Positions 45,149-54,964 of a stretch of DNA of 64,000 nucleotides are shown piece after piece. Every line of letters begins with the position of its first letter. Positions within the stretch are counted from its first letter, which is position 1. Location of the stretch: NCBI RefSeq assembly GCF_000381065.1, contig NZ_KB905839.1, positions 248,001-312,000 on the forward strand, written 5' to 3'. This stretch comes from Propionispira raffinosivorans DSM 20765. Its GTDB lineage: Bacteria > Bacillota > Negativicutes > Selenomonadales > Selenomonadaceae. The notes under the pieces were generated by a model. That model saw only the letters and a program-made list of their open reading frames with translations, ran no database searches and was not told the DNA's origin. Position numbers and translations under genes: made by a program.

Positions 45149-45294
45149 GTATAGAAAACGCATTAAAGAAATTACATCCAGTCTATCAGTCTGCCAGAAA
45201 TGGGGTTAAGGCATCGTTTGCTTCCTACGTAACGCCACGGAGGCCTAATCCCATTCCTGACGACTGCCATATCAAATGTTTAATGCCATATATA
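45149..45294. repeat. Dispersed palindromic repeat, longest copy
   Basis: Both outer ends are preserved: TATAGAAAACGCATTAAAG on the left, TTTAATGCCATATATA on the right. The inner arms ACATCCAGTCTATCAG with CTGCCAGAAATGGGGTT and AATCCCATTCCTGACGACTG enclose a loop with GTAACGCCACGG. Length is about 146 bases. A stray ATTAAACATTTGATA follows at 45301. Confidence 0.88.
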
Positions 45295-45323
45295 AGCTTC
45301 ATTAAACATTTGATACCTGTATT

Positions 45324-47480
45324 TTAATGGATTTTATACTTTGCGATAACTGCTTGAATCGCACCATACGATGTATCGGGTAAAGCAGTTTTAATAGCGG
45401 ATACGGCTTTTATTGAGCCGATTTTTTTGATGGCATTGAGGATATTTATTTCTGATCCTTCAGGAATAAATTGATCGAGATTGATGTTTTCTTCGGGTCT
45501 TTCAAGCGATAATCGACAAAAATGCTGGATGATTGTGTCGAGTTTTAGCTTACGGGAAGCGGCTATTTCTTCAGCCGTGAAGCCTTGTTTATATAAAGCA
45601 TAAGTCTGTTCATACGTAGATATTTTTTCCTGTTTGTTCGTGGCGGTCTTTTCCTTTTTTGTTTCGGTGTTAATTTCATTGTGGCGGGGAAGCTGCAAAT
45701 TGGAAACTGTTTCAGCCGATGTTTGTTCTATAATAACCCGTAAAAAAAGGTCGCCGTATTTTTCTAATTTACGTTCGCCAATCCCTTTTACTTGACGCAT
45801 ATCTTGTAAGGTAAGGGGAAGCTGGCTGCACATGTCCTGCAATGTAGCATCAGAAAATACAAGATAAGGTGGAACATTGTCTTTGGAAGCCAGTTCTTTA
45901 CGCAGTGTACGCAGGGTTTGAAATAAAGAAGAATCAATATTGGCTTTGCGTTCTTTACTGATTTTTTGCCATACCGAGGATTGACCTTTCATGACAGCAT
46001 AGGCATTTTGTGTCAATTTGACAACAGGGTATTCGCTTTCTGTTAAGGTTAAATATTGTGTGGCAGCGAGGCGCTGAATAATGAGTTTGATATCTTTTAC
46101 GGTGCGTTCACTGAGAATCCCGTATGTGGAGATTGCATCAAAGTGGAATTTTAATACATTTTTATTTTGTGATCCTTTTAATACATCTGCAATCATGGTG
46201 ATACCAAAACGTTCATTCATCCGATAGATACAAGAGAAAATTTTTTGGGCATCAACGGTGATGTCTACGAGTTCTGATTCATCATTACAATTGCTGCAAT
46301 TATCACAAGTGTCAGGTGCTTTTGTTTCGCCAAAATACTGGACTATGAATTTACGCAAGCAGTCAGGGGTATGACAATAATCCACCATGGTTTGCAGCTT
46401 GCCAAATTCATGTGCCTTACGTTCTTCGTTTTCAGTTGAGACATCAATAAGAAATTTTTGTGTCATCGTATCTTGGGAACTAAATAGCAGGATGCATTCG
46501 CCAGGTTCACCGTCACGCCCACTGCGCCCTGCTTCTTGATAATAGGCCTCAATATTTTTTGGCATATTATAATGAATGACATAGCGCACATTTGATTTAT
46601 CAATGCCCATACCAAAGGCGTTGGTCGCAACCATAACCTGGATGTTATCATAGAGATAATCATCTTGCTGGCGAGTCCGTTCCATATCGGAAATTCCGGC
46701 ATGGTAATGACCGGCTTTTAATCCTTTTTGCGTCAAAAGTTCATAGATAGAGTCGACCTCTTTGCGAGTAGCCGCGTAAATGATGCCGGATTGATCGGCA
46801 TGGTTTTTGACATAGTTAATAATATATTTCTTTTTATCTTCACCGCGCAATACGCTGAAATACAGATTGGGGCGATCAAAACCATTAACTTGTACGTTAG
46901 GGTGATCCAAACCCAGCAGCATAATAATATCGTCTTTTACTTCAGGGGTAGCTGTCGCTGTAAAAGCACTGATGATTGGTCGACTTTTGAGGGAATGGAT
47001 AAAGGGGGTGATTTGTTGATAACTGGGCCGGAAATCATGGCCCCATTGCGAAAGACAATGCGCTTCGTCGATTGCCAGCATGCTGATTGTTATTTTATTT
47101 AAAATGGATTGGAAATAATCAGTAGAAAGGCGTTCCGGGGCTACATAAACCAGTTTGTATCTATTTTCACTGATATCGTAAAGCCGGCGGCTGACTTCGC
47201 TGCTGGCAAGGGAACTGTTAATATAGGTTGCCGGGATTCCCTGCTGAGCGAGTGCATCTACCTGATCTTTCATTAGTGAGATGAGAGGTGATACAACGAG
47301 TGTAATACCGGGCAGGATCAGGGCTGGTATCTGAAAACAAATTGATTTTCCCGCTCCGGTAGGCATGATCGCTACAGTATCTTTACCTTGCAGCAAATTG
47401 ACTATAATATTTTCCTGACCGGGACGAAAGGCGTCATAACCATAGAATTTCTTTAAGATTGTAAGAGCTTGTTTAAGCAT
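45324..47480 (-). CDS. recQ: ATP-dependent DNA helicase RecQ
   Basis: The 718-residue protein has the complete RecQ layout: FRPGQENIIVNLLQGKD, Walker A MPTGAGKS, DEAH box AIDEAHCLSQWGHDFRPSY, QEAGRSGRDGEP (motif VI), the zinc cysteines CDNCSNC, RQC winged helix, an HRDC domain at about 505-585 (YLVFSDATLQDMCSQLPLTL) and a C-terminal HTH segment (YKQGFTAEEIAASRKLKLDT). It unwinds DNA 3' to 5' in recombination repair. ATG 47480 gives the family N-terminus; an ATG at 47495 overlaps the ribosome-site-like AAAGGATG, so the exact start is uncertain. Confidence 0.95.
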   Translation of the reverse strand: MLKQALTILKKFYGYDAFRPGQENIIVNLLQGKDTVAIMPTGAGKSICFQIPALILPGITLVVSPLISLMKDQVDALAQQGIPATYINSSLASSEVSRRLYDISENRYKLVYVAPERLSTDYFQSILNKITISMLAIDEAHCLSQWGHDFRPSYQQITPFIHSLKSRPIISAFTATATPEVKDDIIMLLGLDHPNVQVNGFDRPNLYFSVLRGEDKKKYIINYVKNHADQSGIIYAATRKEVDSIYELLTQKGLKAGHYHAGISDMERTRQQDDYLYDNIQVMVATNAFGMGIDKSNVRYVIHYNMPKNIEAYYQEAGRSGRDGEPGECILLFSSQDTMTQKFLIDVSTENEERKAHEFGKLQTMVDYCHTPDCLRKFIVQYFGETKAPDTCDNCSNCNDESELVDITVDAQKIFSCIYRMNERFGITMIADVLKGSQNKNVLKFHFDAISTYGILSERTVKDIKLIIQRLAATQYLTLTESEYPVVKLTQNAYAVMKGQSSVWQKISKERKANIDSSLFQTLRTLRKELASKDNVPPYLVFSDATLQDMCSQLPLTLQDMRQVKGIGERKLEKYGDLFLRVIIEQTSAETVSNLQLPRHNEINTETKKEKTATNKQEKISTYEQTYALYKQGFTAEEIAASRKLKLDTIIQHFCRLSLERPEENINLDQFIPEGSEINILNAIKKIGSIKAVSAIKTALPDTSYGAIQAVIAKYKIH

Positions 47481-47514
47481 AGATGTAAAAAACATCCTTT
47501 CTATTTTATGTATA

Positions 47515-47629
47515 TATACAAGTTACATTAAATATTATATATGGCAATCGTCAGGAAGGGGGCATACCTATATCCCATTCTTGGCAGACTGATAAGCTAG
47601 CCACAATTTTTTTTAAAATGTATTCTATA
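47515..47629. repeat. Dispersed palindromic repeat, inverted orientation
   Basis: In reverse relative to other copies: CATTAAATATTATATATGGC, AATCGTCAGGAA, then CCCATTCTTGGCAGACTG, ATAAGCTAG and TTTAAAATGTATTCTATA. The copy lies just upstream of recQ. Confidence 0.82.
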
Positions 47630-47741
47630 GTATCTATTTCTTTATTAGTATAGCAGAAACCTTCTAATTTGTAGCCGGATGCTTGATTTTGTATTATACT
47701 GTAAGAAAGAGTAGATAAGAGCAGAACAAATATTTTTAACA

Positions 47742-47777
47742 GGCAATGTAATCCGTTCAGTTTACATTGCAATTTTT
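47742..47777 (+). terminator. Hairpin with T-run upstream of the efflux operon
   Basis: GCAATGTAA pairs with TTACATTGC followed by AATTTTT. With no plus-strand gene before it, it may be a leader attenuator. A second inverted repeat, AATACGC/GCGTATT, at 47817-47841 could be an operator. The rest of the 250-base gap shows nothing clear. Confidence 0.45.
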
Positions 47778-47879
47778 ATGAGTATTTCTAATAACGCTCA
47801 AAGGCGTTTCAAAGAAATACGCTTTAAAATAGTAGCGTATTGGTAATTGTAAACGGGAAGTGAAGGGGTGTAAGAAAAG

Positions 47880-49160
47880 ATGATGAGGAAATCATGTTTA
47901 AAACGAGTCGTGCTTTTATTTGCGGGTTGTTTTTTGTGGAATATATCATTAGGTGCATGTGCAGCTTTGTCATTAGATGAAGCGGTAGCCATGGCATTGA
48001 ATCAAAATCCACAAATTAAGATTGCCGCCAAAGGGGAAGAAAAAGCAGCGGCTAATCTGAATGCTGCCAAAGGGGCGAATGGATTTTCTATTTCAGCCAG
48101 CAGTAAATTTAGCATCAGTGATGGTGCTGATCAAATTTATACCAATGGAAATAGCAATGGTATTACCGCATCTATGCCGCTTTATACAGGCGGGAAAAAT
48201 GAACTAAATATTGATAGCAAGAAAGATGCGATTACGACCAGTGAACTAAATACGGCGCGTACTCAAGAAAATATCGTACTTGATACGATTAAGGCATACT
48301 ATGATATTCTTGAAGCAAAAAAAACAGTAGATGTGGATCAAGAATCTGTCGACAATTATCAAGCTCATCTAACGAATGTACAGCAGCTTTATGCGGCTGG
48401 CAGTAAAGCGCGGGTGGAAGTACTTCGTTCGGATGTAGAATTGTCTAATGCCAGGCAAACTTTGATCAAGGCCCAAAATTCTTATGACATTGCTGTAAGT
48501 ACATTAAAAAATATAATCAAGATGGATCGCGATGAACCGCTAAGTCTTACGGATGACTTTTCGTATCGTGTTTTTGATAAAGACCTGTATAGTTGTTTGG
48601 ATTATGCTATGGTAAATCGTAAAGATCTGCAAGCGGCGAAGCTTGCAGTTAGTGTAGCTGAACGGGATATTGATATCGCCGCAGCGGATAAAAAGCCGCA
48701 AGTTGACGTATCGGTTAGCACGAGCTGGGATAAACAGGTTCTGCCGAGTTCTAGTGATTATAATTATACAGCTGGTGTATCAGCAAGCTGGAATTTATTT
48801 GATAGCAACGTAACCAATTCAAATATAAAAGCAGCAAAAGTTGCGGTGGAAGAAGCAACACTTGAACTGGAAAAAGAACAAGATGATGTGGATCTTGCCG
48901 TTCGGCAGGCATACCTAAATATGAAAGAAGCTGAAAAACGTTTCACGTCTACTGCGAATGCAATAAAACAGGCCCAAGAAGACAATTATATTGCTAATGA
49001 AAAATATAAAGCTGGTGAAGGTTTAATGCTGGATATCATTGATGCGCAGCTGGCATTATCAACAGCACAACTCAACTATATAAGTGCCCAATATGATTAT
49101 GCACGATATAAAGCAACGTTGGAAAATGTTATGGGATTACGTGATGGGGTGACAAAATGA
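47880..49160 (+). CDS. TolC-family outer-membrane efflux channel
   Basis: The 426-residue protein has a signal peptide (VVLLFAGCFLWNISLGACAA) and the TolC/OEP pattern with two long helical repeats (LSLDEAVAMALNQNPQIKIA; later NVQQLYAAGSKARVEVLRSD and NEKYKAGEGLMLDIIDAQLA). It forms a trimeric channel through the outer membrane and periplasm, direct evidence for a diderm cell. GGGGTG stands upstream. It overlaps the adaptor gene by 4 bases (ATGA). Confidence 0.93.
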   Translation: MMRKSCLKRVVLLFAGCFLWNISLGACAALSLDEAVAMALNQNPQIKIAAKGEEKAAANLNAAKGANGFSISASSKFSISDGADQIYTNGNSNGITASMPLYTGGKNELNIDSKKDAITTSELNTARTQENIVLDTIKAYYDILEAKKTVDVDQESVDNYQAHLTNVQQLYAAGSKARVEVLRSDVELSNARQTLIKAQNSYDIAVSTLKNIIKMDRDEPLSLTDDFSYRVFDKDLYSCLDYAMVNRKDLQAAKLAVSVAERDIDIAAADKKPQVDVSVSTSWDKQVLPSSSDYNYTAGVSASWNLFDSNVTNSNIKAAKVAVEEATLELEKEQDDVDLAVRQAYLNMKEAEKRFTSTANAIKQAQEDNYIANEKYKAGEGLMLDIIDAQLALSTAQLNYISAQYDYARYKATLENVMGLRDGVTK

Positions 49161-50287
49161 TGAAAAAAATAAAGTTGAAGTGGATTGTTATTCTTGTTTT
49201 GATTTTGCTTATAATAAGTGCTGGCGGGTATTATTATTATCAACAGCAGCTGGCAGCTAAAAATAGTTTGGCAGTTGAAACGGTAGCTGTTGCACGAATG
49301 AATATGAAGTCCGTGGTTTCGGCAACCGGCACTATAAAGCCAGTTCAATCAGTAGAGGTTAGTCCCAAGATTACGGCTCGTATCAAGTCGGTTCCGGTCA
49401 AAGAAAATGATTCAGTAACCGCTGGACAGACGGTAGCAATACTGGAAGATAAAGAACTCGAAACAGAAAAAGCCGAAGCGGAATATAAAGTGACAAATAC
49501 AAGAGCAAAATATAAACGTATTTCTTATCTACAATCGATTGGTGCAAAGTCTGATGAGGATCTCGAAGATGCCCTATATAATTATCAGACGGCACAAAGC
49601 GCTCTGGAGGGTGTTCAATATAATATTGATGAAACGATTATTGTAGCACCGATGGATGGGATGGTAGTCGGTCAGCCAAAAACGCCAGGTACGATGGCTG
49701 TTCAGGGCAATAGCAGCCCAACTGTGATTATGCGGATTGCTGATTTGTCACAGAAACAAATCAATGCTAAAGTTGATGAAACAGATATCGGTAATATAAA
49801 AATTGGGCAAAAGGCAACTTTTACCGTAGACGCGTATAGTGGAAAAACATTCACGGGTACGGTGGCTAAAATTTCACAAACCGATACGAGTGATACTTGG
49901 GATACGGAATCAAGTAGTACAACAACCTCGTCATCTTCGACTACAGCCAGTGTAATTTATTACAGTGTTACTTTGGATGTGGATGATTCAGATAATTTAT
50001 TAAAACCGGCGATGACTGCCAGAGTTGAAATTAATACAGCAGACAAAGAAAATACATTGGCTGTACCATTAACCGCATTGAAAACAAACAATAGCGGCTC
50101 GTATGTTGTTTTGGTAAAGCCAGATGGCTCAACTGAAAATAGAACGGTAACAACGGGCATTTACAGCGATGAATTTGTTGAAATTGTCGATGGGCTCGAT
50201 GAGGGCGACCAGGTGTCGATCGAATATAAAGCAGGCGCAGCAACAACGACAAAAAAGTCATCAAGCCAAGGACCGCCGCCAATGTAG
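49157..50287 (+). CDS. macA: MacA-like periplasmic adaptor protein
   Basis: The 376-residue protein has one N-terminal membrane anchor (IVILVLILLIISAGGYYYY), a biotinyl-lipoyl-like domain in two halves (VSPKITARIKSVPVKENDSV; MDGMVVGQPKTPGTMAV) around a short coiled coil, then a beta-barrel and MP domain (IKIGQKATFTVDAYSGKTF). A Ser/Thr-rich loop lies near residue 250. It bridges the inner-membrane ABC transporter and TolC. The upstream TolC stop codon overlaps its start. Confidence 0.92.
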   Translation: MMKKIKLKWIVILVLILLIISAGGYYYYQQQLAAKNSLAVETVAVARMNMKSVVSATGTIKPVQSVEVSPKITARIKSVPVKENDSVTAGQTVAILEDKELETEKAEAEYKVTNTRAKYKRISYLQSIGAKSDEDLEDALYNYQTAQSALEGVQYNIDETIIVAPMDGMVVGQPKTPGTMAVQGNSSPTVIMRIADLSQKQINAKVDETDIGNIKIGQKATFTVDAYSGKTFTGTVAKISQTDTSDTWDTESSSTTTSSSSTTASVIYYSVTLDVDDSDNLLKPAMTARVEINTADKENTLAVPLTALKTNNSGSYVVLVKPDGSTENRTVTTGIYSDEFVEIVDGLDEGDQVSIEYKAGAATTTKKSSSQGPPPM

Positions 50288-50306
50288 TAGGGGGGAGAAA
50301 TAAATT

Positions 50307-51005
50307 ATGACAATTCGTCTTTCTGGCATCAAAAAGATTTATCAAATTGGCGATCAGACTGTAGCTGCGCTCGATGGCATTGATCTGCATATAAAAAAAG
50401 GTGAATTTTCCGCTTTAATGGGACCGTCTGGTTCTGGTAAATCAACGCTGATGAATATATTAGGCTGTCTTGATCGTCCAACGGTTGGCTCGTATGAACT
50501 CGACGGGGAAGAAGTTGCTAAACTTGGTGATGATGAACTGGCTGTGACGCGTAATAAAAAAATCGGATTTGTATTTCAAAATTTCAATCTCTTATCGAGA
50601 ATTAGTGCTTGGGAAAATGTTGCGTTACCACTCGTTTATGCAGGCGTTCCCAAAAAAGAACGCATGGAGAAGGCAGCTTATTTTTTAGATGCGGTTGGTC
50701 TTGGGTCGCGGCGCGATCATCAACCAAATGAGCTTTCGGGGGGGCAGCGACAGCGGGTAGCAATTGCTCGGGCGTTGGTAAATGATCCGCGGATTATTAT
50801 GGCAGATGAACCAACAGGGAATTTGGATACGAAATCCAGTACGGAAATCATGGAGATATTTCGCAAGCTTCATGCAGAGGGGAAAACGATTATTTTAGTT
50901 ACACATGAACCAGAAATAGCAACCTATGCAAGTCGTCAGCTATTAGTGCGTGATGGTAAAATTACACGCGATGAGGGTAAGGGGGTTGTTATGGATGTTG
51001 TTTAG
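50307..51005 (+). CDS. MacB/LolD-type ABC transporter ATP-binding protein
   Basis: The 232-residue ATPase has Walker [21 protein letters not shown], the signature [15 protein letters not shown] and Walker [13 protein letters not shown], with the MacB/LolD family context. It powers the permease encoded next. Ribosome site GGGGGG lies upstream. The gene ends 11 bases inside the permease gene, so translation is likely coupled. Confidence 0.95.
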   Translation: MTIRLSGIKKIYQIGDQTVAALDGIDLHIKKGEFSALMGPSGSGKSTLMNILGCLDRPTVGSYELDGEEVAKLGDDELAVTRNKKIGFVFQNFNLLSRISAWENVALPLVYAGVPKKERMEKAAYFLDAVGLGSRRDHQPNELSGGQRQRVAIARALVNDPRIIMADEPTGNLDTKSSTEIMEIFRKLHAEGKTIILVTHEPEIATYASRQLLVRDGKITRDEGKGVVMDVV

Positions 51006-52212
51006 TGAAAGTATCCGGATAGCAATTACGGCTCTTTTGGCGAATAAATTACGGTCTATATTGACCATGCTGGGGATTATTATTGGCGTTGGTGCAGTCA
51101 TTGCCATGGTATCGATTGGCATGGGAGTCCGGCAGCAAGTTCAGACTTCCATTGCCAGTTTGGGCAGCAATATGTTGATTGTCTCACCAGGATCTTCTTC
51201 TTCGGGTGGGGTTCGAGGTGCTGCGGGGTCAAATGTAAAACTTAAATTAGATGATTCAGATGCGATTAAAAATAAAATTAAAAATATAGATTATGTATCG
51301 CCAACGGTAAGCAGTTCTTATCAGGTGGTAAATGGTAATCAGAATTGGAACACGACTGTACAGGGGGTTACACCGGAGTTTTTGCTGATTCGTTCCTTGA
51401 CAGTTGGATCGGGGTCCTTTATTACAAATGCGGATTTAACTTCTAGAAATCGAGTTGCCGTGATTGGAAAAACAGTTGCTTCAAATTTATTCAGCGATAT
51501 GAATCCTGTCGGGCAAAATGTCCGCATTAACAATACACCTTATAAAATTATTGGTGTTCTCGAAAGCAAGGGGCAGTCTTCCATGGGACAGGATCAGGAT
51601 GATATTGTGATTGTTCCACTTACTACGGGGCAGGAGCGTCTTATGGGAATTACGTATGTGAAGTCAATTAATATTCAGGTATCTGATCCGGAGAAAATGG
51701 ATCAGGTACAAAGTGAAATTGAAACACTGCTGCGACAACGACATCGTATTCTTAGTGATAAAGACGATGACTTTACTGTGCGAAACTTAACTAGTCTTAT
51801 GGAAACTATGACGCAGACTACTACGATGATTACACTGCTTCTGGGGAGTGTTGCTGCTATTTCACTGCTTGTGGGCGGAATTGGCATTATGAATATCATG
51901 ATGGTGTCGGTTACTGAAAGAACGAGAGAAATCGGTATACGTAAAGCTTTAGGGGCTACATTTCAAAATATTATGATGCAGTTTTTGATTGAATCGGTAG
52001 TTATCGGAGTAATTGGCGGAATCATTGGCATTGTTTTTGGCTGCCTGGCGGCGATGGCAATCTCTAAATTTGGCGGCTTTACAACGGTAATTACAGTTGC
52101 TCCAATTTTGTTATCGTTTGGTTTTTCGGTTGGAATTGGTTTGTTTTTCGGCATTTATCCGGCCAGAAAAGCAGCTCTTTTAGATCCAATTGATGCACTT
52201 CGTTATGAATAA
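50995..52212 (+). CDS. MacB/FtsX-type ABC permease
   Basis: The 405-residue protein has an N-terminal membrane helix (LRSILTMLGIIIGVGAVIAM), a large extracytoplasmic MacB core domain (about 50-270) and three C-terminal helices (GGIGIMNIMMVSVTERTREI; GIRKALGAT). It forms a mechanotransmission-type exporter with the ATPase, MacA and TolC, possibly for macrolides, peptides or siderophores. In E. coli MacB is one chain; here ATPase and permease are separate, as in Gram-positive YknYZ. The ATG at 50995 has AAGGGGG upstream. Confidence 0.93.
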   Translation: MLFSESIRIAITALLANKLRSILTMLGIIIGVGAVIAMVSIGMGVRQQVQTSIASLGSNMLIVSPGSSSSGGVRGAAGSNVKLKLDDSDAIKNKIKNIDYVSPTVSSSYQVVNGNQNWNTTVQGVTPEFLLIRSLTVGSGSFITNADLTSRNRVAVIGKTVASNLFSDMNPVGQNVRINNTPYKIIGVLESKGQSSMGQDQDDIVIVPLTTGQERLMGITYVKSINIQVSDPEKMDQVQSEIETLLRQRHRILSDKDDDFTVRNLTSLMETMTQTTTMITLLLGSVAAISLLVGGIGIMNIMMVSVTERTREIGIRKALGATFQNIMMQFLIESVVIGVIGGIIGIVFGCLAAMAISKFGGFTTVITVAPILLSFGFSVGIGLFFGIYPARKAALLDPIDALRYE

Positions 52213-52268
52213 GAATGGTTTATAGGCCGATACATCTAGCCTATTTCATGCAACAACTTATAATAGAT

Positions 52269-52308
52269 ACAAAAAGAAGCCGACCTTCATAGGTCGGCTT
52301 CTTTTGTT
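52269..52308. terminator. Bidirectional terminator
   Basis: AAAAAGAAGCCGACC pairs with GGTCGGCTTCTTTT between the convergent efflux operon and the outer-membrane protein gene. Confidence 0.9.
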
Positions 52309-52317
52309 ATGTAGTTA

Positions 52318-52818
52318 TTAAAATTTCATGGTAGCACCAATACCGATACCATTTTCATTATGGGCATGGTCTGGATTGAAAGAATGATAGTTGATGTTAA
52401 GATCAACATTCGCAACTAAAGCAACATTGACACCGACTTGAGTTTCGTTAAAATCAGAACCAGCTACATAAGATACATAACCTTCAGCACCCATTACATT
52501 TGGTGTATTAACAGCTAAACCGCCATAAAAATTACTCTTATCACCCGGCAATTTGCTGCGATCCCCAACAATAACACGAACATGATCAACGACATTGACC
52601 TGACCGTAAATGTCGTTCATACCACCATATTCATCACGATCGACGTATTGATAACCAAGTGTAAAATTATCAGAAACCTTATGTTCAATGTAAGACTCAT
52701 TTGTACCGATTCCAATAGCTGTGCCAGTTGGACTCAGATTATTGATTGGAGCAGCAAATACAGTCGTACCTGCACTTAAAGCAAGTAGCGCGGTGAGTGT
52801 TAAAATACTTTTTTTCAT
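52318..52818 (-). CDS. Small predicted outer-membrane beta-barrel protein
   Basis: The 166-residue protein has a clear signal peptide (LTLTALLALSAGTTVFAAPI) and a mature region of alternating strands rich in Gly, Tyr, Asn and Val, ending GIGIGATMKF. The C-terminal Phe and strand pattern are the signal for beta-barrel insertion, fitting an 8-stranded barrel. I recall similar small proteins in Negativicutes, without a known function. AGGAGG precedes ATG 52818; longer starts upstream are not needed. Confidence 0.8.
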   Translation of the reverse strand: MKKSILTLTALLALSAGTTVFAAPINNLSPTGTAIGIGTNESYIEHKVSDNFTLGYQYVDRDEYGGMNDIYGQVNVVDHVRVIVGDRSKLPGDKSNFYGGLAVNTPNVMGAEGYVSYVAGSDFNETQVGVNVALVANVDLNINYHSFNPDHAHNENGIGIGATMKF

Positions 52819-52940
52819 GAAGAATCCTCCTATTTTTTGATTACTCACCATTATAAACCATCTTTCTTTGAATTGCATTAGAAAACAACTAATTTGAGAC
52901 GAATAGTCTATATAATTGCTATGTTTGTTTGAATATGCTT

Positions 52941-54005
52941 TTATTCAGGATTATATTCAATTACCTTAATTTTAGGATGAAGATTCATATTGAGGATTTC
53001 ACCGTCTTCCATTTCAATGAGCGGTAAGGCGGCAAAATCTTTTGGATATTGAATGATTTTACCTTTACGCTGATCTGACAATAAAACCTGAGATCCGATG
53101 AATACTTGCTGTATATTATTTAGAAAAGGAATACAGATTTGGGGATCTAGTGTGGAAAACATTTCATGGGTTATTTTTTCGATAGCAGAAAATGGTGTTT
53201 GCTTCAGGAATCCTTCACGTTCTGTCGTGATTGTATCATATAAATCAGCCACAGCAACAATTTTGGCGTACTCATGGATATCGTTTGCTGCTACATTAAA
53301 TGGAAAACCAGATCCGTCCATCCGTTCATGATGCTGCAAGGCGGCCGATTTTACTCCTTCGGAAAGTTCAGCTTTTTTTGAGAGCAAATGATAGCCATTT
53401 AAAGTATGTTGAATATAAATATCGAATTCTTCTTCGGTTAAGTTTTCAATTTGCTTATCGAGGACGCGTTGTTCCATTTGTGTTTTTCCGATGTCATGTA
53501 AGAAACCAGCGAGCACAAGATCTTCAATTTTATTTTTAGAAAAATTCATCCATTTGCCTAATACACCTGATAAGACTGAAACACGTAACGAATGGTTATA
53601 GGCTTCATTATCCATATGTTTTAATTTGTAAAGATAATCTATGACGCCGCTTTCTTTAACAAGCGGAACAACAGATGTTTTAACCATTTTTTCAACTTTT
53701 TCGACGGGGATGTCTTTTGTTTTGGCGGCTGCATTAAAAATTTCACTTGCGACATGCAAGACTTCTTCATATTCAGACACAAACGCATTGCTGCGATTTA
53801 GAATAGATGCGACATGCTGATAGGTTGAATCAAGTTCATATTCATCCTTAACAAAGACTGAATCAATACCCAAAAATGTTAAGCGGGTAATATGTGCTTT
53901 GGTTAGCATCGTATTTTCTGCGAGTACAACAATTAGTTGACTATTGATAATTGTCCGAGCCAAAACCATTCCTGGCTGTAATTTGCTAATATTGAGTTTC
54001 TTCAT
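52941..54005 (-). CDS. HD-GYP domain protein (c-di-GMP phosphodiesterase type)
   Basis: The 354-residue protein has an N-terminal region (about 1-110: ISKLQPGMVLARTIINSQLI) common before HD-GYP domains, then HD motif FLHDIGKTQMEQ and LQHHERMDGSGFP at about 235. The GYP tripeptide reads GFP. A C-terminal extension of about 60 residues follows. It should cleave c-di-GMP. With the GGDEF-hemerythrin and GGDEF-EAL genes it makes three c-di-GMP genes in the window. Confidence 0.9.
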   Translation of the reverse strand: MKKLNISKLQPGMVLARTIINSQLIVVLAENTMLTKAHITRLTFLGIDSVFVKDEYELDSTYQHVASILNRSNAFVSEYEEVLHVASEIFNAAAKTKDIPVEKVEKMVKTSVVPLVKESGVIDYLYKLKHMDNEAYNHSLRVSVLSGVLGKWMNFSKNKIEDLVLAGFLHDIGKTQMEQRVLDKQIENLTEEEFDIYIQHTLNGYHLLSKKAELSEGVKSAALQHHERMDGSGFPFNVAANDIHEYAKIVAVADLYDTITTEREGFLKQTPFSAIEKITHEMFSTLDPQICIPFLNNIQQVFIGSQVLLSDQRKGKIIQYPKDFAALPLIEMEDGEILNMNLHPKIKVIEYNPE

Positions 54006-54207
54006 CGTGACCCTCCTCTAAAGTACTAGAATTTTTTATAAGAAAATTAAAAATGCAAAATTTCACGCAGCGAGATTTTGACAATATATCTTATGTTCTC
54101 CACAGTGAAAAGATTTTCCTACCAAATTGTTTTAAGTTACGTAATATGAAACAATATGCCTAGGAAAAAAGGACTTGTGGCATAGAAGGAATGATGAATT
54201 GGTATAT

Positions 54208-54711
54208 TTAATTGTTTAAAAGGATTACTTTTTTCCATTCTGCTAAAGCAGAAGCAGGCAGGTTATAGACAGCAATCGTTTGGTCGTTTAAATAAAAAGT
54301 GAGACAAATGGAGGAGGCATCTTCAATGGTTGGAACTAATTCTTGAGGAATAAGGATTTCGGTGAGTCTGACCGTCGAATGGTCAAATGGATAGTTATTC
54401 AATCTTTTGGAAACAACGGTTGTTGTTAGTTCGATTACGTCGGTATTGTTGAAGGTTAAAGTTAATTTTGTGTCTGGCGTTAAAATGGTTTTGAAATTTG
54501 CATTATAGGCTAATATCGCATAAAGAGTAGAATCAAATTGAATTGTTTTTTGAAAATACAGTTTTTTTAAGATGCTTTCATTTTCAATATTAACAGCGCT
54601 TGCAATAGATATTCCCTCGTGGAAGGTGTCGTATCCTTTAATGATTGTTGCATAACAAGGGCTAGTTAAAAGAAGCAGACTAAATAGTGTTATTATAAAA
54701 AATTTTTTCAT
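54208..54711 (-). CDS. Secreted protein of unknown function
   Basis: The 167-residue protein has a signal peptide (FFIITLFSLLLLTSPCYA) and a beta-rich mature part (TIIKGYDTFHEGISIASAVN; LTFNNTDVIELTTTVV). It has no cysteines near a lipobox other than the one before the cleavage site. No family was recognised. AGAGGTG precedes ATG 54711. It lies 200 bases from the HD-GYP gene on the same strand and may be separately transcribed. Confidence 0.6.
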   Translation of the reverse strand: MKKFFIITLFSLLLLTSPCYATIIKGYDTFHEGISIASAVNIENESILKKLYFQKTIQFDSTLYAILAYNANFKTILTPDTKLTLTFNNTDVIELTTTVVSKRLNNYPFDHSTVRLTEILIPQELVPTIEDASSICLTFYLNDQTIAVYNLPASALAEWKKVILLNN

Positions 54712-54964
54712 CAAAACACCTCTTTCTTTAAATATACCAGTAGCTGGTTTTTCAGTCAAATAGAATTGGTTTTTTTCATAGCAAGTTCATTTTATGAAAA
54801 AGTCTGCATTTAAGCGAAAAACAGTGATCTGACGAGAAAATAAAGCTAAATATCAATTTATAATTTATAAATGCACCATTTTAAAGGTTTCCTATTTTAA
54901 CGAACTAAAGTATAATCATATTTATAATATTTTAAAGAATTACAATGACGGATGGAGGCTTTTT

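Noticed and set aside
52227..52270. Possible repeat fragment after the MacB permease gene
   Set aside because: ACATCTAGCCTAT resembles one block of the dispersed repeat but no other block or terminus is present.
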